Notes under the pieces: model-generated
What the model saw: the letters and a program-made list of their open reading frames with translations, nothing else
What the model was told of the DNA's origin: nothing
Database searches by the model: none
NCBI RefSeq assembly: GCF_016802725.1
Contig: NC_052668.1
Span: 16,163,001 to 16,227,000, forward strand
Reading direction: 5' to 3'
Length of the DNA: 64,000 nt
From: Solenopsis invicta
Lineage: Eukaryota > Arthropoda > Insecta > Hymenoptera > Formicidae
Shown: positions 62,839 to 64,000 of the stretch, in pieces
How positions within the stretch are numbered: position 1 is the stretch's first letter
How the letters are laid out: each line of letters opens with the position of its first letter
Position numbers and translations under genes: made by a program

Positions 62839-64000
62839 GCAGAAATATGAAGAACTTTTAATTTGGCGGTTAAATTATCGAGATAGAAATATTGAGGCAT
62901 ATAAAATTTTGAAACAGATAACGATTTCCGTTTTTACTATGAAGAAATATTGATTCTGACAATCAACATGACGTTGGCTATTTTTTGCCAATTCCTGAAC
63001 ATGCCTGTACAACATTCGTTTTTCATTTTCTTCACTTCTTGCCGCCTCATCGTAGTCTCACGCATGATTTGCGGATATCCTTCGGTCAGTTCGTACATCT
63101 TTTTAGAATAAACGTCCGCTTTGAAACATCTGGCTTCGAAAGATCGTGCTACATGAGACGCAGATGAATTTCGCACACAAAACGTTCATCGTAATATCAT
63201 GACAGATACAGACGTTATATTACCTCTGCATGAGAAAGCATAATATATAAAAGATTTCTAAACAGGCAATTCGTCGCGCGTTTAAATTCTCGCTTATGTC
63301 TTAATATTTCTTGAGTCGAGCCACTTAGGAATACCGCAAATTAATGCAACCGCGTGACGCATGATGTTAAAAATACTCCTAACGGAAAGATTAAAGGGGC
63401 ACGCAAAGTTATTTCGCCAATGTTGCCGCGACGTCAGGAAAGGATAAAGTCACCAGCGACCTTCTCGAGTTGGTCGTAAGGACACCCGGCCACCTGCTAC
63501 GCGATTCCAGATCTAGATTTAAATCTCGATCGCCGTTTATCTTAAAAGCCAGATTTTATATCGCTTCTATGCTCTCGCTTTCTACCTCGGCACAGATTAC
63601 TACTGCTAAAAAGGATTAACGGATGTTTTCGGAACAATGTGTTCGGAGGAGATGACCGTACGTGTCCTTTCTTGGGATCACGGGCGACGAATCCGTTCCT
63701 GGCGCCACGGTGCGCGCTCGCCAGTTGCACACCGGCCGATGTACCCCAGGTCTCCAGACTGGCTGCAGCTGCGAACCGGTTATATACTTTCATCTGGCAG
63801 TCTTGGCATGGTCCCTAAAAGAGAATCCGATGACTATAGGCTGCGGTGCGCGAGGCGCGCGAGGAAAAGAGAAAGGAGAGAAAATGGTGGGGAGGGTTAA
63901 TGCCTGTACCAAGGCACGCTTATGCATCGGAATAAAGGACGTCTCCCCCCACCTCTTTCGTTTCTTTCCTTTTCTCTTTTTCCCCCCTTTTATTTTAACC

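Larger units (their letters stand above)
58876..64000. other. upstream flank with GC-rich block and TTAA element
   Basis: 58.9-60.8 kb is AT-rich with one microsatellite. 60.84-61.35 kb is strongly CpG-rich. 62.14-62.84 kb is the TTAA element. 63.4-64.0 kb rises again in GC and ends in a pyrimidine tract. No first exon or promoter of the PTB gene could be fixed. Confidence 0.5.

Overview
The window looks like a piece of a large, intron-rich, AT-rich insect genome. Hymenopteran, probably ant, is my guess; that is inference, not proof. It is not prokaryotic: open frames are short and overlap on all strands, microsatellites and foldback elements are common, and the only convincing coding sequence is split by GT-AG introns. 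The longest uninterrupted frames (167-192 codons) look like chance ORFs in low-complexity or GC-rich DNA.

The backbone is one gene on the minus strand. Three exons at 50400-50320, 15404-15330 and 6268-6122 join in phase 0 into 101 consecutive residues of one PTB/PID (phosphotyrosine-binding-fold) domain. By recollection it aligns without gaps to the PTB domain of vertebrate SH2D5, an adaptor with a PTB and a degenerate SH2 domain. The introns are about 34.9 kb and 9.1 kb, so most of the window is intron of this gene. The first part of the protein (before YMGSFPV) should lie at higher coordinates and the last PTB helix and the rest at lower coordinates. Candidate exons at 58875-58825 and 2319-2176 fit by phase but are weak.

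Region by region. 1-6121: mixed GC-rich DNA with pyrimidine runs, a weak minus exon candidate and a plus-strand signal-peptide-like exon at 3490-3562. 6269-15329: the shorter intron, with a strong foldback (9913-10029), a tRNA-like SINE remnant (about 10187), short tandem repeats and three tandem kappaB-like motifs (13567-13608). 15405-50319: the giant intron, with plus-strand exon-like pieces (16583-16642, 18069-18208), inverted-repeat elements, a 277-bp-period duplication (27654-28115), a second SINE remnant (about 46165) and CpG-rich islands (44.0-45.5 kb). 50401-64000: upstream part, with a dispersed-repeat fragment (51.23 kb), unplaced minus-strand exon candidates (54.1-55.0 kb), a GAGAT pentanucleotide array (58.58 kb), a GC-rich block with a plus exon candidate (60.84-61.3 kb) and a 700-bp TTAA-flanked inverted-repeat element (62139-62838).

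I see no rRNA, intact tRNA, CRISPR array, viral gene or complete transposase. All candidates beyond the three PTB exons need transcript or homology support.
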